Shown here in pieces: positions 13,102 to 21,809 of a DNA stretch of 39,180 bases. A program made the position numbers and the translations under genes. The DNA is taken from assembly GCA_017433225.1 (NCBI GenBank), contig JAFRHS010000039.1:1-39180 (forward strand). The letters run 5' to 3'. The stretch is from Clostridia bacterium (GTDB taxonomy: Bacteria > Bacillota > Clostridia > Oscillospirales > Acutalibacteraceae). Under the pieces are notes generated by a model, which worked only from the letters and a program-made list of their open reading frames with translations, made no database searches and was not told where the DNA came from. Within the stretch, counting starts at the first letter, position 1, and every line of letters starts with the position of its first letter.

Positions 13102-14805
13102 TTATTTACCGAGCTGGCAGTCGTTGTTGCCGGAGTCGGAGGTGAACATTTCAAGCATGTTGATCGGGTCGTCGTAGTCGGCGAGCCAGCCTTCACGGGC
13201 AACATCGAAGTTGCCGGACTTACGGTCGTTGAGGAAGGTCTGCCAGTCTTCGACGGAGATGTCCATCGTGATACCGATCTGCGCGAAGTCCTGCTGAAGG
13301 GCCTGTGCGACGCCTTCATGGCCGGTGCCTTCGTTGGTCAGGTAGTTGATGTGAAGCGGGGTCTTCGAAGAGAGTTTGCCGTTCTCGTCGAATTCGAAGC
13401 CGGCTTCCTTCAGAAGGTTGATGGCTTCTTCCTTGTTGACGTCTACGCTGTAGTAGCCGCAAGAGGCCTGATCTTTGTAGGTGTAAGCATCGTCATTGGC
13501 CTTGAACTTGCCGCCGTGGCTGTCGCTCATACCGGTCGGGATGAAGGATGTGGCAGCTTCCTGCTGGGTCTGGCCGATGGTGTCGATGATGTACTGACGG
13601 TTGACAAGGAGTGCCAGAGCGCGTCTCATCTTGTTGGCCTGGTCAGGAGTCTTGCCCTTGAACATCTCAGACTTGACGTTGAAACCGACATAGTAGGTGC
13701 CGAGGTTGTCGATGACGTGGAAGTCGGGCCAGTTCTTGAGGGTCGGGATCTCGCCGTTCGGGACGGTGTCGGCATAGTCGAGGTTGCCGGCTTTGTAAGC
13801 GGCAAGGATGGCGGTGTCGTCTGCGGACAGCATGAAGTGCAGTTCGTCGACGGAGACGTTCGCGGCGTCATAGAAGTTCGGGTTCTTGACGTAGACCATG
13901 GACTCGTTGTGCTTCCACTCTTTCAGCGTGTAAGCGCCGTTGGAGACGAAGCCTGCCTCGGAAGTCCAGGCGCCGGGGTTGGTCTGCCAGTCGGTCGCGG
14001 CTTCGACAGAAGCTTTATGGACGGGCATGTAGACCGGGAACGCAAGAAGGTTCATCATGTACGGGCAGGGAGCGTTCAGCGTGAACTGGATCTGGTCATA
14101 ACCGTTGTTCTGGACCATGATCTCGCCCTTGTCGTCCTTCTTGAAGACGTCGAACAGATAACCGTAGTCAGAAGCGGTGTTCGGGTCAGCCGCGCGCTTC
14201 CAGGAGTAGACGAAGTCTTCCGCGGTCAGCGGATCGCCGTTGGACCATTTCTGCCAGGTCTTCAGGTTGATGGTGTACTGGGTGCCATCCTCAGAGACGA
14301 TCGGCATGCCGTCTGCCAGAGCCGGAACGATGTTGTCGTTCGCGTCAGAGGTGTACAAGCCGACGAACGAGTTGGATGCCAGAGCAGCGCCGTCAACGGA
14401 AGAGTTGAGCGCCGGGTCAAGGTGATCGGGCTCAGAAGCGAGGTTGATGCGCATGACATCGACCGGCTGTCCGTTCTTCTTGGCATACATGAAGTACTTG
14501 GTGCCGAAGAGGGTGGAGTAATCGCCGCTGAATTCGGGCTTCTCGAGGTACAGGTCATTGTAGTAGTAGATCGGGATGACCGCACCGGTCTCCATCAGCA
14601 TGTCTTCTGCCTGATGCATCTTGGCTTCACGGGCCACAAGGTCCGTTTCCTGGTAGATGTCCTTGATGAGCTTGTCGTACTCAGTCCATTCCGGTGTGTA
14701 GGAACCGGACTCATCGGTGTCCTTCTTGGCAGCACCGCAGCCGGCGAGAACAGTCACCATCATGGCGATCGCCATCAACAGGGCCATCCATTTTCTGGTT
14801 CTCAT
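13102..14805 (-). CDS. oppA: Oligopeptide ABC transporter substrate-binding lipoprotein, circularly permuted
   Basis: A 567-residue lipoprotein with lipobox LAGC (Cys23) and a strong AGGAGG site. Residues about 113-567 follow the SBP_bac_5 order: MRINLASEPDHLDPAL, then WSNGDPLTAEDFVYSWKR, GAYTLKEW, and DWQTFLNDRKSGNFDVAREGW. The protein stops after NNDCQLGK, where relatives continue with a helix and a final strand. That missing segment is instead at the N-terminus: residues about 36-110 (TEYDKLIKDIYQETD, MHQAEDMLMETG, VIPIYYYNDLYLEKP, KYFMYAKK) align with the usual OppA C-terminus, for example E. coli FDKIMAETLKVTDEAQR...VPVYYYVNARLVKP. It therefore looks like a natural circular permutation with all elements present. 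It binds peptides outside the membrane for OppBCDF. Last gene of the operon, 73 bases after oppF. Confidence 0.9.
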   Translation of the reverse strand: MRTRKWMALLMAIAMMVTVLAGCGAAKKDTDESGSYTPEWTEYDKLIKDIYQETDLVAREAKMHQAEDMLMETGAVIPIYYYNDLYLEKPEFSGDYSTLFGTKYFMYAKKNGQPVDVMRINLASEPDHLDPALNSSVDGAALASNSFVGLYTSDANDNIVPALADGMPIVSEDGTQYTINLKTWQKWSNGDPLTAEDFVYSWKRAADPNTASDYGYLFDVFKKDDKGEIMVQNNGYDQIQFTLNAPCPYMMNLLAFPVYMPVHKASVEAATDWQTNPGAWTSEAGFVSNGAYTLKEWKHNESMVYVKNPNFYDAANVSVDELHFMLSADDTAILAAYKAGNLDYADTVPNGEIPTLKNWPDFHVIDNLGTYYVGFNVKSEMFKGKTPDQANKMRRALALLVNRQYIIDTIGQTQQEAATSFIPTGMSDSHGGKFKANDDAYTYKDQASCGYYSVDVNKEEAINLLKEAGFEFDENGKLSSKTPLHINYLTNEGTGHEGVAQALQQDFAQIGITMDISVEDWQTFLNDRKSGNFDVAREGWLADYDDPINMLEMFTSDSGNNDCQLGK

Positions 14806-14878
14806 TTGTTTGTTCCTCCTTTTTTCTCAAAGAATTAATAACCTTGTTTTATTGTAAGCTGGAACCCTTCACGACGGG

Positions 14879-15844
14879 TCATTTGTTCCAGCAGGCAACC
14901 ATGTGTCCGTTTCCTCTGTCCGTGAGGCTCGGTGCCTCCTGTGCGCACTGTTCGGTCGCGTAGCGGCAGCGGGTCCGGAAGGGACATCCGCTGGGCATGT
15001 TGAGCGGGGAGGGTACATCGCCCTCGAGGATGATACGCTTGTTCGCCTTCGCCTTGATGGGGTCCGGCACGCACACGGCTGACAGCAGGGAAAGGGTGTA
15101 GGGGTGGATGGGGTTTTCGTTGAGTTCGTCCGCATCCGCGATCTCCACGATGCGTCCGAGGTACATGACCGCAATGCGGTCCGAAATGTGGTGGACCACC
15201 AGAAGGTCGTGGGCGATGAACAGGTATGTGACTCCGAGCTTCTCCTGGAGTTCTTCGAACATATTGATGACCTGGGCCTGGATGGAAACGTCCAGAGCCG
15301 AGACAGGCTCGTCACAGACGATGAAGGACGGATGTACAGCCAGGGCGCGGGCAATGCCGATGCGCTGTCGCTGACCGCCGGAGAACTCGTGCGCGTACCG
15401 TGTGGCATGCTCCGCGTTCAGGCCGACCAGTTCCATGAGGTGCAGGACCTGCTCTCTGCGGTCTTCCTTGCTCTCGTAGAGGTGGTGGACGTCCAGCGGC
15501 TCACCGATGATGTCCTCGACCGTCATACGGGGGTTCAGGGAAGAGTAGGGGTCCTGGAAGACCATCTGCATCTCTTTGCGGAGACGGCCGATGTTCTTGC
15601 TCGTGACCTCTTCGCCCTTGAACTTGAAGGTCCCTCCGGTGGGCTCGTACAGGTGCAGGAGCGTTCTTCCCACGGTGGTTTTTCCGCAGCCGGACTCGCC
15701 GACGAGACCGAGCGTTTCACCCGGTTTGATGTTGAAGGAAACGCCGTCGACCGCTTTGAGCGGCGTCTTCTTGAAGAACCCGGTCTTCACGGGGAAGTGC
15801 ATCTGGAGGTCGTTGACTTCGACAAGGTATTCGTAGTCTGCCAT
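14879..15844 (-). CDS. oppF: Oligopeptide ABC transporter ATPase OppF
   Basis: A 321-residue ABC ATPase that powers peptide import together with OppD. It has Walker [10 protein letters not shown] (49-57), Q-loop FQDP (96-99), signature SGGQRQR (155-161), Walker B FIVCDE (174-179) and switch His212 (AHD). The C-terminal oligopeptide/dipeptide extension carries a Cys cluster (CPFRTRC...C) as in OppF/DppF. Start ATG 15844 lies 1 base after the oppD stop, so translation is coupled. Length is normal for the family. Confidence 0.93.
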   Translation of the reverse strand: MADYEYLVEVNDLQMHFPVKTGFFKKTPLKAVDGVSFNIKPGETLGLVGESGCGKTTVGRTLLHLYEPTGGTFKFKGEEVTSKNIGRLRKEMQMVFQDPYSSLNPRMTVEDIIGEPLDVHHLYESKEDRREQVLHLMELVGLNAEHATRYAHEFSGGQRQRIGIARALAVHPSFIVCDEPVSALDVSIQAQVINMFEELQEKLGVTYLFIAHDLLVVHHISDRIAVMYLGRIVEIADADELNENPIHPYTLSLLSAVCVPDPIKAKANKRIILEGDVPSPLNMPSGCPFRTRCRYATEQCAQEAPSLTDRGNGHMVACWNK

Positions 15845-15845
15845 G

Positions 15846-16919
15846 TCAGGAGACCTCCTTTCCGTGCTCTTTCACGTATTCGTTCCGAAGGTTCATCCAG
15901 CAGGCGGCAAAGTGGCCGTCCGGCATCTGCAGCTCTTCGGGGACCTCTTCGAGGCAGATCTTCAGAGCGTTTTCACAGCGGGGACAGAACGCGCAGCCCT
16001 TCGGCATGTTCAGAAGGTTGATCGGAGTGCCGGCGATGGGCACCAGGCGCTCTTTCATGTTGTCCGCGTTCGGGATGGACTTCAGAAGTCCCTTCGTATA
16101 TTCGTGAGCGGGGCGATAGAAGATGTCTTCCGCCGTACCGCGTTCACAGACCCGGCCGCCGTACATGACGATGATCTCATCGCACATGGAGGCGATGACG
16201 CCGAGGTCGTGGGTGACCAGGATGATGGCCATGCCCAGTTCTTTCTGCAGGTCCTTCATAAGTTCGAGGATCTGCGCCTGGATGGTGACGTCCAATGCCG
16301 TGGTCGGCTCGTCCGCGATGAGGATATCCGGCTCACAGGCGAGGGCCATGGCGATCATGACGCGCTGTCTCATACCGCCGGAGAGCTCGAAGGGGTACTG
16401 TTTGAGACGTTTTTCGGGTTCGTTGACACCGACCATCTCGAGCAGCTGCCGGGAGCGCTCGTTGGCAAGCTGGGTCGTATTGTACTTCGTATGGAGTTTC
16501 AGCGCCTCATTCATCTGATAGCCGACCGTGAAGACCGGGTTCAGAGACGTCATGGGGTCCTGGAAGATGATCGAGCAGTTGTTTCCGCGGAACGCGTCCA
16601 GCTCCTTCTGAGAGTACTCCAGGAGGCTTTTGCCCTTGAATTTGATGTCGCCTTCGACGATGCTTCCGTTCTGGTCGAGGATCTGCAGGATGCTGTAGGC
16701 CGTAACAGACTTGCCGGAGCCGGATTCGCCGACGACGCCGAGAATCTTGCCGGCATCCAAATTGAAGGAGACGCCGTTGACCGCTTTGACTTCACCGGAG
16801 TCTGTGATGAAGCTCGTGTGCAGGTTCTCGACCGAGAGGACCGGGTGGTCGCTTGAGGCCCGATGCGGTTTCGGGTTGGCGACACGCACATTGATCTTTC
16901 TGATTTTCTGTTCAGACAC
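15846..16919 (-). CDS. oppD: Oligopeptide ABC transporter ATPase OppD
   Basis: A 357-residue ABC ATPase starting at GTG 16919 with AAGGAGG upstream. Walker A GESGSGKS (64-71), signature SGGMRQR (180-186) and Walker B ILIADE (199-204) are intact. The C-terminal extension has the OppD-type Cys cluster CAFCPRC...C, an iron-sulfur cluster site in some homologues. It is the partner of OppF in the cytoplasmic ATPase dimer. Thirteen bases separate it from oppC. Confidence 0.93.
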   Translation of the reverse strand: MSEQKIRKINVRVANPKPHRASSDHPVLSVENLHTSFITDSGEVKAVNGVSFNLDAGKILGVVGESGSGKSVTAYSILQILDQNGSIVEGDIKFKGKSLLEYSQKELDAFRGNNCSIIFQDPMTSLNPVFTVGYQMNEALKLHTKYNTTQLANERSRQLLEMVGVNEPEKRLKQYPFELSGGMRQRVMIAMALACEPDILIADEPTTALDVTIQAQILELMKDLQKELGMAIILVTHDLGVIASMCDEIIVMYGGRVCERGTAEDIFYRPAHEYTKGLLKSIPNADNMKERLVPIAGTPINLLNMPKGCAFCPRCENALKICLEEVPEELQMPDGHFAACWMNLRNEYVKEHGKEVS

Positions 16920-16932
16920 GTGGATCGCCTCC

Positions 16933-18009
16933 TTACTTTCTCAGCTTCGGGTCGAACGCGTCACGCAGTGCATCGCCTATAAGGTTGAAGGCAAGGACGA
17001 TGAGAATGATCATGACCGACGGGAAGACGAGCTTCCAGGGGTAGGACTGCATGCCGGAACGGGCGGCGTTCGCCAGTGAACCGAGAGACGGCATGGGCAG
17101 CGCGACACCGAGGCCGATGAACGACAGGTAAGACTCGGTGAAGATGGCGGCCGGGATCTCCTGCGCGGTCATGATGATGATGACACTGATGATGTTCGGG
17201 ATGATATGTTTCTGAATGATCCGCTTAGCCGAAGCACCGATGGACTTCGCCGCCAGGACGTACTCATTTTCTTTGATGGTCAGGATCTGCCCCCGTACCA
17301 GTCGGGCCATGCCGACCCAGTACAGAAGGCCGAATACAATGAACATGGATACCATATTGGTTCCCAGGTTCGCAAAGATGGGGATCTGGGAGAAGTCCAG
17401 AGACTCCTTGAACACGACCGCCAGCAGGATGATGATGAGCAAGTCGGGGAGGGAGTAGATGATGTCGACGATGCGCATCATCCAGAGGTCCACACGGCCG
17501 CCGGCATAGCCGGAGATGGCGCCGTACAGGACGCCGATGATGAGGACCATAAGGGACGCGAAGACACCGACGAGGAACGACACACGGGTGCCGTAGACCA
17601 CGCGGATGAAGTAGTCGCGGGACAGTTCGTCCGTTCCCATGATGTGCGGGAAGATCTTGCCGCCCTGGTCCATATACTGCTGTTCCAGCGCCGAGTAGTG
17701 GAAGGGGGCCAGGTTCGCCGCAGCGGGGTCTCTGACGCCGTTGACGGTGATCATCTCTTCATAGCCGTACGGAACGAAGAGCGGCGCAAAGATCATCATC
17801 AGGATGACCAGGAGCAAAATGACCATACTCATGACGGCCAGCGGGTTCTGCATGAGACGGCGCATGCCGTCGCGGAAGAACGTCGTGGACTCCGCCATGA
17901 CGTCCTGCTGACGTTTTTCGGCGTCGGTGGCCGGTTCGAACTTTTTCGGATCCATCTGCAGAGAGAGGAGCCGCTTTTTTGGGGTGGGAATATCGAAATT
18001 CTTCGCCAT
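16933..18009 (-). CDS. oppC: Oligopeptide ABC transporter permease OppC
   Basis: A 358-residue permease. I chose ATG 18009 (MAKNFDIP) because GGAGAGG lies 8 bases upstream; a longer frame to 18030 would overlap the end of oppB. It has a cytoplasmic N-terminal region of about 55 residues, then six membrane helices. A long extracytoplasmic loop ends with GTDELSRDYFIRVVYGTR, typical of OppC/DppC. The EAA coupling motif is EYVLAAKSIGASAKRIIQKHIIPN in two adjoining parts. A TAAATCGCC copy overlaps the start codon on the opposite strand. Confidence 0.92.
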   Translation of the reverse strand: MAKNFDIPTPKKRLLSLQMDPKKFEPATDAEKRQQDVMAESTTFFRDGMRRLMQNPLAVMSMVILLLVILMMIFAPLFVPYGYEEMITVNGVRDPAAANLAPFHYSALEQQYMDQGGKIFPHIMGTDELSRDYFIRVVYGTRVSFLVGVFASLMVLIIGVLYGAISGYAGGRVDLWMMRIVDIIYSLPDLLIIILLAVVFKESLDFSQIPIFANLGTNMVSMFIVFGLLYWVGMARLVRGQILTIKENEYVLAAKSIGASAKRIIQKHIIPNIISVIIIMTAQEIPAAIFTESYLSFIGLGVALPMPSLGSLANAARSGMQSYPWKLVFPSVMIILIVLAFNLIGDALRDAFDPKLRK

Positions 18010-18017
18010 AAATCGCC
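18009..18017 (+). repeat. TAAATCGCC motif, copy 5
   Basis: On the minus strand it reads GGCGATTTA, whose last A is the first base of the oppC ATG. The motif thus fills the gap between the Shine-Dalgarno sequence and the start codon, an exception to the usual gene-end position. Confidence 0.85.
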
Positions 18018-18026
18018 TCTCCTTTC

Positions 18027-18938
18027 TCAATCCAGCTTGATCCGCGGGTCGACGATCTTGTACAGGATGTCACTCACCAGGTTCATGAGGATCATGATGA
18101 AGGCGAGGAAGATGGTCGTACCCATGATCATGGTGTAATCGCGGTTCGTGATGCTGTCAACGAACTTCGAGCCGAGACCTCCGATGGTGAAGATCTTCTC
18201 GATGACCAGAGAGCCGGTCAGGATGGACGCGGTCAGAGGACCGACGTAGGTAATGACCGGGATGAGGCTGTTGCGCAGCGCGTGTACGAAAATGACTTTC
18301 CAGTGGGCGACGCCCTTGGCCCGTGCCGTGCGGATGTAGTCCTGTCCGAGGACGTCCAGCATACTCGTCTTCGTCAGACGGGTGATGTACGCCATGGGGG
18401 ACAGGGACAGCGCCAGAACGGGCAGCACGTAGTTCGGGTTGTTCGTACTCCAGACCGGCACCCACTCGAGCTGGATGCAGAAGATGAGCAGCAAAAAAGA
18501 CGCCATAACGAAACTGGGCATGGCGGTAAAGAGCGTCACGAAGAAGATGATGACACGGTCCGGCCACTTGTTGCGGTTCAGCGCAGCAATGGCACCGAGG
18601 ATGATGCCGAAGATGAGCGCGACCAGAATAGCAAGTAAGCCGATCTTGGCCGAGACCTTGAACGACTCTCCGATGGTGGTCGCGATGTCGCGCCCCGTCT
18701 TCAGAGAGACACCAAAATCTCCGTGGAGTATGTTTTTGAGATAGTTGAAGAACTGTTCTCCGACCGGTTTGTCGAGGCCGTAGCGTTCATTCAGGACCTG
18801 CATGACCGCAGCCGACTTCGCTTTCTCACCGTTGAACGGTCCGCCGGGGATGGCGTTCATCGTAAAGAACGTGATGAAGCAGACCAGGAACAGGGAAACG
18901 AGCGCCAGCGCGACACGCTTGACGAGATATTTAGCCAC
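18027..18938 (-). CDS. oppB: Oligopeptide ABC transporter permease OppB
   Basis: A 303-residue permease. I prefer GTG 18938 (MAKYLVKRVALAL) because GGGAGGG lies 6-12 bases upstream; the in-frame ATG at 18959 would place that ribosome site inside the gene. It has six membrane helices, the N-terminal KYLVKR-helix typical of OppB/DppB, and the EAA loop QDYIRTARAKGVAHWKVIF. It pairs with OppC to form the channel. First gene of the oppBCDF-oppA operon, with a good promoter upstream. Confidence 0.92.
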   Translation of the reverse strand: MAKYLVKRVALALVSLFLVCFITFFTMNAIPGGPFNGEKAKSAAVMQVLNERYGLDKPVGEQFFNYLKNILHGDFGVSLKTGRDIATTIGESFKVSAKIGLLAILVALIFGIILGAIAALNRNKWPDRVIIFFVTLFTAMPSFVMASFLLLIFCIQLEWVPVWSTNNPNYVLPVLALSLSPMAYITRLTKTSMLDVLGQDYIRTARAKGVAHWKVIFVHALRNSLIPVITYVGPLTASILTGSLVIEKIFTIGGLGSKFVDSITNRDYTMIMGTTIFLAFIMILMNLVSDILYKIVDPRIKLD

Positions 18939-18978
18939 AATGACCCTCCCATTTTTCACAAAAACTTGTATGCTTAAC

Positions 18979-19007
18979 TATTATAATCTTATTATAAGAT
19001 ACAATCA
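18979..19007 (-). promoter_or_regulatory. Sigma-A-type promoter for the opp operon
   Basis: On the minus strand TTGATT (19007-19002), a 17-base spacer and a perfect TATAAT (18984-18979) lie about 40 bases upstream of the oppB GTG. Confidence 0.75.
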
Positions 19008-19041
19008 ATCCTTGACATTTGATGCAAAAAGGCGTAGCAGT

Positions 19042-19050
19042 GGCGATTTA
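19042..19050 (-). repeat. TAAATCGCC motif, copy 6
   Basis: Minus-strand CGGTAAATCGCCAC sits in the divergent region between oppB and the 19143 gene, outside any coding sequence. It is upstream of both promoters' -35 boxes. Confidence 0.85.
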
Positions 19051-19062
19051 CCGTGCTTTTTC

Positions 19063-19092
19063 TTGTAATTGTATGATAAATATGTATATAAT
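19063..19092 (+). promoter_or_regulatory. Promoter for the Ada-domain/L,D-transpeptidase unit
   Basis: TTGTAA (19063-19068), an 18-base spacer and TATAAT (19087-19092) lie 51 bases upstream of the start codon. Confidence 0.65.
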
Positions 19093-19142
19093 TACTGTGA
19101 AGTAATTTGCACCTTTGTAAATTCTAAAAGGAGAGTTACATT

Positions 19143-19706
19143 ATGGCTAAGAAAAAAATCGAGATCCAGGAACCCGAACTCGAAGTCGTCAGCATCGACC
19201 TTGAGGAAAACGAGGGTAAACCCATCTGGTACCGCACCGGCATCTGGGCGACCGTAGCAGCCATCGGCGGCATTGCCTCTGCAGCGCTTTACGGCATCTG
19301 GAAGTCCAGCAAAGAGTCTCCGGAACCGGCTGTCGATATGTTCAAGGCCCCGACCCAGCCGATCATCCCTCATGTTGAGGCTGAGCCAGTCGTCACGAAG
19401 ACCATCGTGGAAGAGCCCAAAGTCGAAGAGCCGAAGAAAGAGGAGCCCAAGAAGGAAGCTCCCAAGGCCGCGCCGAAAGCTCCGGCCAAGAAAGCTGCTC
19501 CGAAGGCGGCACCGAAGAAAGCTCCCGCCAAGAAGGCTGCTCCGGCAACGGACGGCAAGTTTGTCGGCAACTCCGATTCTCTTGTTTACCATACGCTCGA
19601 CTGCCGCTATGGCAAACGCATCTCTGAGCAGAACAAGGTCTTCCTGAAGACCAAAGCCGCTGCCACCAAAGGCGGTTACAAGCCCTGCAGCTACTGCAAT
19701 CCGTAA
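19143..19706 (+). CDS. Membrane-tethered protein with Ada-type zinc-binding domain
   Basis: A 187-residue protein with AAAGGAG 10 bases before the ATG. An acidic N-terminus (1-28) is followed by one membrane helix (about 31-52, TGIWATVAAIGGIASAALYGI). A long Lys/Pro/Ala/Glu linker (about 85-138) built of KEEP and APKKAPAKKA-like units comes next. The last 45 residues contain VYHTLDCRYGKRI and GYKPCSYC: His150, Cys154, Cys182 and Cys185 match the small Ada-type metal-binding domain found alone or at the end of nucleases and envelope proteins. In Ada the four ligands are cysteines, so the His for Cys change is notable. Probable role: envelope-tethered metal-binding domain; function unknown. Its TAA stop is part of the TAAATCGCC motif, and the L,D-transpeptidase follows 41 bases later. 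Confidence 0.72.
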   Translation: MAKKKIEIQEPELEVVSIDLEENEGKPIWYRTGIWATVAAIGGIASAALYGIWKSSKESPEPAVDMFKAPTQPIIPHVEAEPVVTKTIVEEPKVEEPKKEEPKKEAPKAAPKAPAKKAAPKAAPKKAPAKKAAPATDGKFVGNSDSLVYHTLDCRYGKRISEQNKVFLKTKAAATKGGYKPCSYCNP

Positions 19707-19712
19707 ATCGCC
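19704..19712 (+). repeat. TAAATCGCC motif, copy 7
   Basis: CCGTAAATCGCCGCAG: its TAA is the stop of the Ada-domain gene. Here no terminator follows; the next gene starts 35 bases downstream, so the motif is not tied to termination. Confidence 0.85.
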
Positions 19713-19747
19713 GCAGCACAAATCCTTATTGAAAGAAGATCTTTAAA

Positions 19748-20518
19748 ATGAAACACACAGTTATGAAACGTGTCTTCGCCGTCCTCCTGATGGTCGGAAT
19801 GATGGTTTCCTGTTTTGCCATGGCATCCGCTCTGGACCTCACGAGCCTCGTTCCGCGGGGAAGCAACCCGCCGGTCACGCAGCCGGAGGAACCGACGACG
19901 ACAAACAACGGAACGGTGGGCGATGCCATCAAAGACATCTTCATCCCGTCCGCTCCGGACCAGGTCGTGGAAGCCTTTGGCGCCGCTGACGAAGCATACG
20001 CCAAAGACCACGAATACTGCTTCGCGGTCAATACGAGCCAGAACATCGTTATTGCGTACCAGCAGGACGAGGACGGCGTCTTCTCGAAGCCCGTCAAAGC
20101 GTTCATCTGCTCCTGCGGCAAGGCGGAGAGCCCCACCAAAAAAGGTCTGTTCCGCACCTCTGACCGTTATATGTGGCGCGCCCTGAACGGCGGCGTCTGG
20201 GGCCAGTATGCAACGCGCATCACCGGCCAGTACCTGTTCCACTCGGTCCCGTACGAGAAGAAGGACCCGTCCACGCTGGAGACCGCTGAGTACAACAAGC
20301 TCGGTACCAACGCCTCCGCAGGCTGTATCCGTCTCGCGGCGATCGACGCCAAGTGGATCAAAAACCGCTGCCCGGAAGGCACCCTCGTATATATCTACGA
20401 CGGGACCGGTATCCGCGAACCGCTTGCCAGACCAACAGCCCAGAAGATCGATCCGAACAGCCCGTACGCCGGCTGGGACCCGACCGATCCCAAGGCCGAG
20501 AACCCCTGGAAAGCATAA
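19748..20518 (+). CDS. Secreted L,D-transpeptidase (YkuD domain)
   Basis: A 256-residue protein with a signal peptide (residues 1-28, cleavage near ASA), a Pro/Thr-rich linker and a YkuD domain from about 85 to 225. The catalytic block is YLFHSVPY (His165) followed by NASAGCIRL (Cys193, Arg195). The canonical motif is S/T-H-G-C; here the His before Gly is Ala, a variant seen in clostridial members. These enzymes form 3-3 peptidoglycan cross-links or attach proteins to the wall. The ribosome site (GAAAGAAG) is modest; ATG 19763 is an alternative start. Likely co-transcribed with the Ada-domain gene. A terminator follows. Confidence 0.85.
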   Translation: MKHTVMKRVFAVLLMVGMMVSCFAMASALDLTSLVPRGSNPPVTQPEEPTTTNNGTVGDAIKDIFIPSAPDQVVEAFGAADEAYAKDHEYCFAVNTSQNIVIAYQQDEDGVFSKPVKAFICSCGKAESPTKKGLFRTSDRYMWRALNGGVWGQYATRITGQYLFHSVPYEKKDPSTLETAEYNKLGTNASAGCIRLAAIDAKWIKNRCPEGTLVYIYDGTGIREPLARPTAQKIDPNSPYAGWDPTDPKAENPWKA

Positions 20519-20547
20519 AACAGCATTCTGAAAACAAATAGAAATGG

Positions 20548-20579
20548 AAAAAGCAGCCTCGGGGGAGACTGCTTTTTTC
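20548..20579 (+). terminator. Terminator after the L,D-transpeptidase gene
   Basis: The stem AAGCAG-C-CTC / GAG-A-CTGCTT with one internal mismatch is followed by TTTTTT. Confidence 0.8.
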
Positions 20580-20696
20580 CATGTTTGTGTGTGTTTGTAA
20601 TTAGAAATGAGCATTTCGAGTTAGGTCAGAAACGAAACGCACAAATCTAGGGTTACCAATTTAGTAGAGCAAAAGCCGGGCTTTGCGGTGGTCTTC

Positions 20697-21809
20697 TTAG
20701 AGTTTTACGTTCTGGGCGCCGTAGGCTGCCTGTGCTTCCGTGAAGAGAAGATAATCGATCAGCGCATTCTTGATGTCGTCTCTGGTGAAAGAGACATCGG
20801 GATCTTCTTTGTCAGCATCAGCAATGATCTGAGCGGAGATGAGAGCGGACTGCTTCCAGAAATTGGAGTCTTCCGGATAGTCCTTGTCGATTTTACTCAG
20901 GCAGGAGTTGATGTTGCTGTCCGTATAGAGGTCTTCTTTCAGGATCTCTTTCAAAAGAGCGCGAGAGAGTCCCGTAGGAGTCTCGGCATCTTCTTCCAGA
21001 AGATAGAGCGTGGCGGCAAGAAATGCCTGATCATCCCAGTTCACTCCGGCATGATCGACACCGTAAGTGGCCTCTTCTTTGGTGAAGACATCTTCTCCAA
21101 GTGCCTCTTTATCGGTGAGGAGATCGATCATGGCCGCGCGGGACATGGGATACTCTTTCAGAGTCTCCTTGACAACTTCTACAGCTTCCTCGCGACGGTC
21201 TCTCTGATCGGTCGGAGTGGCTTTTCCGTTTTCGATGATATAGTATTTGCCGTCATATTTGACAGAACCATTCTTATCGAAACGTACTTTACCATCTTCG
21301 ATATACCAGGATCCAAACTGATTGGATGCAATGCCGGTGAAGGAGAAGTCGACTTTCGAGTCTTTGACCTTCCACCAGCCGAGGTCGTTCTGGAAGACGC
21401 CATTCTCTTTGAACGTTACCTTTCCGTCGGTGGTCTTCCACCAGCCGTAACTGTTCTGATAGATCTTGTTCGCCTTGAAGTTGACCTTGCCGGTTTCCAC
21501 GCGCCACCAGCCGTAATCGTTCTGGTAAACGCCGGTCGACTTAAAGTTGACTTTTCCGTTTTCGACGCGCCACCAACCGAGATTGTTCTGGGCGACACCG
21601 GTATAGTTCACCTGATCGCCCTTCGCATTGACGGTGACCCAGTCTTTGCCGGATTGTTTGACGGTGAGTCCTTTGCAGCTTTTGACGGTGGGGAGGGACG
21701 CTGCCGATGTTTTGACCACATACGGACTGGAGACGACGATCGCCATCGTGATGACGGCAACCAGGAGCCAGACCAGTGTATTCCGCATGGTCTTCCAATT
21801 CGAAGTCAT
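20697..21809 (-). CDS. Exported GWW-repeat protein with C-terminal Ltp-like domain
   Basis: A 370-residue protein. ATG 21809 follows GGGGTG by 5 bases; a GTG at 21818 is an alternative start. An N-terminal signal or anchor helix (NTLVWLLVAVITMAIVV) is followed by KSCKGLTVKQSGKDWVTV, a leader unit shared with the protein at 23403. Six 22-residue wall repeats run to about residue 210, in the order RVENGKVNF, RVETGKVNF, KTTDGKVTFKEN, KVKDSKVDF, YIEDGKVRF. The C-terminal 150 residues are helical: MSRAAMIDLLTD and FTKEEATYGVDHAGVNWDDQA match the Ltp (PF07553) unit, followed by a more divergent copy ending FTEAQAAYGAQNVKL. It combines wall binding with the domain also found at 11981-13036. Function unknown; surface exposed. 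Confidence 0.8.
   Translation of the reverse strand: MTSNWKTMRNTLVWLLVAVITMAIVVSSPYVVKTSAASLPTVKSCKGLTVKQSGKDWVTVNAKGDQVNYTGVAQNNLGWWRVENGKVNFKSTGVYQNDYGWWRVETGKVNFKANKIYQNSYGWWKTTDGKVTFKENGVFQNDLGWWKVKDSKVDFSFTGIASNQFGSWYIEDGKVRFDKNGSVKYDGKYYIIENGKATPTDQRDRREEAVEVVKETLKEYPMSRAAMIDLLTDKEALGEDVFTKEEATYGVDHAGVNWDDQAFLAATLYLLEEDAETPTGLSRALLKEILKEDLYTDSNINSCLSKIDKDYPEDSNFWKQSALISAQIIADADKEDPDVSFTRDDIKNALIDYLLFTEAQAAYGAQNVKL

Noticed and set aside
13318-14838. 506-codon open frame on the plus strand
   Set aside because: It is antisense to oppA, which has a lipobox, strong ribosome site and family motifs.
19011-19016. TTGACA as -35 for the 19143 gene
   Set aside because: At 17-base spacing the -10 would be TAGCAG, which is poor; TTGTAA/TATAAT further downstream fits better.
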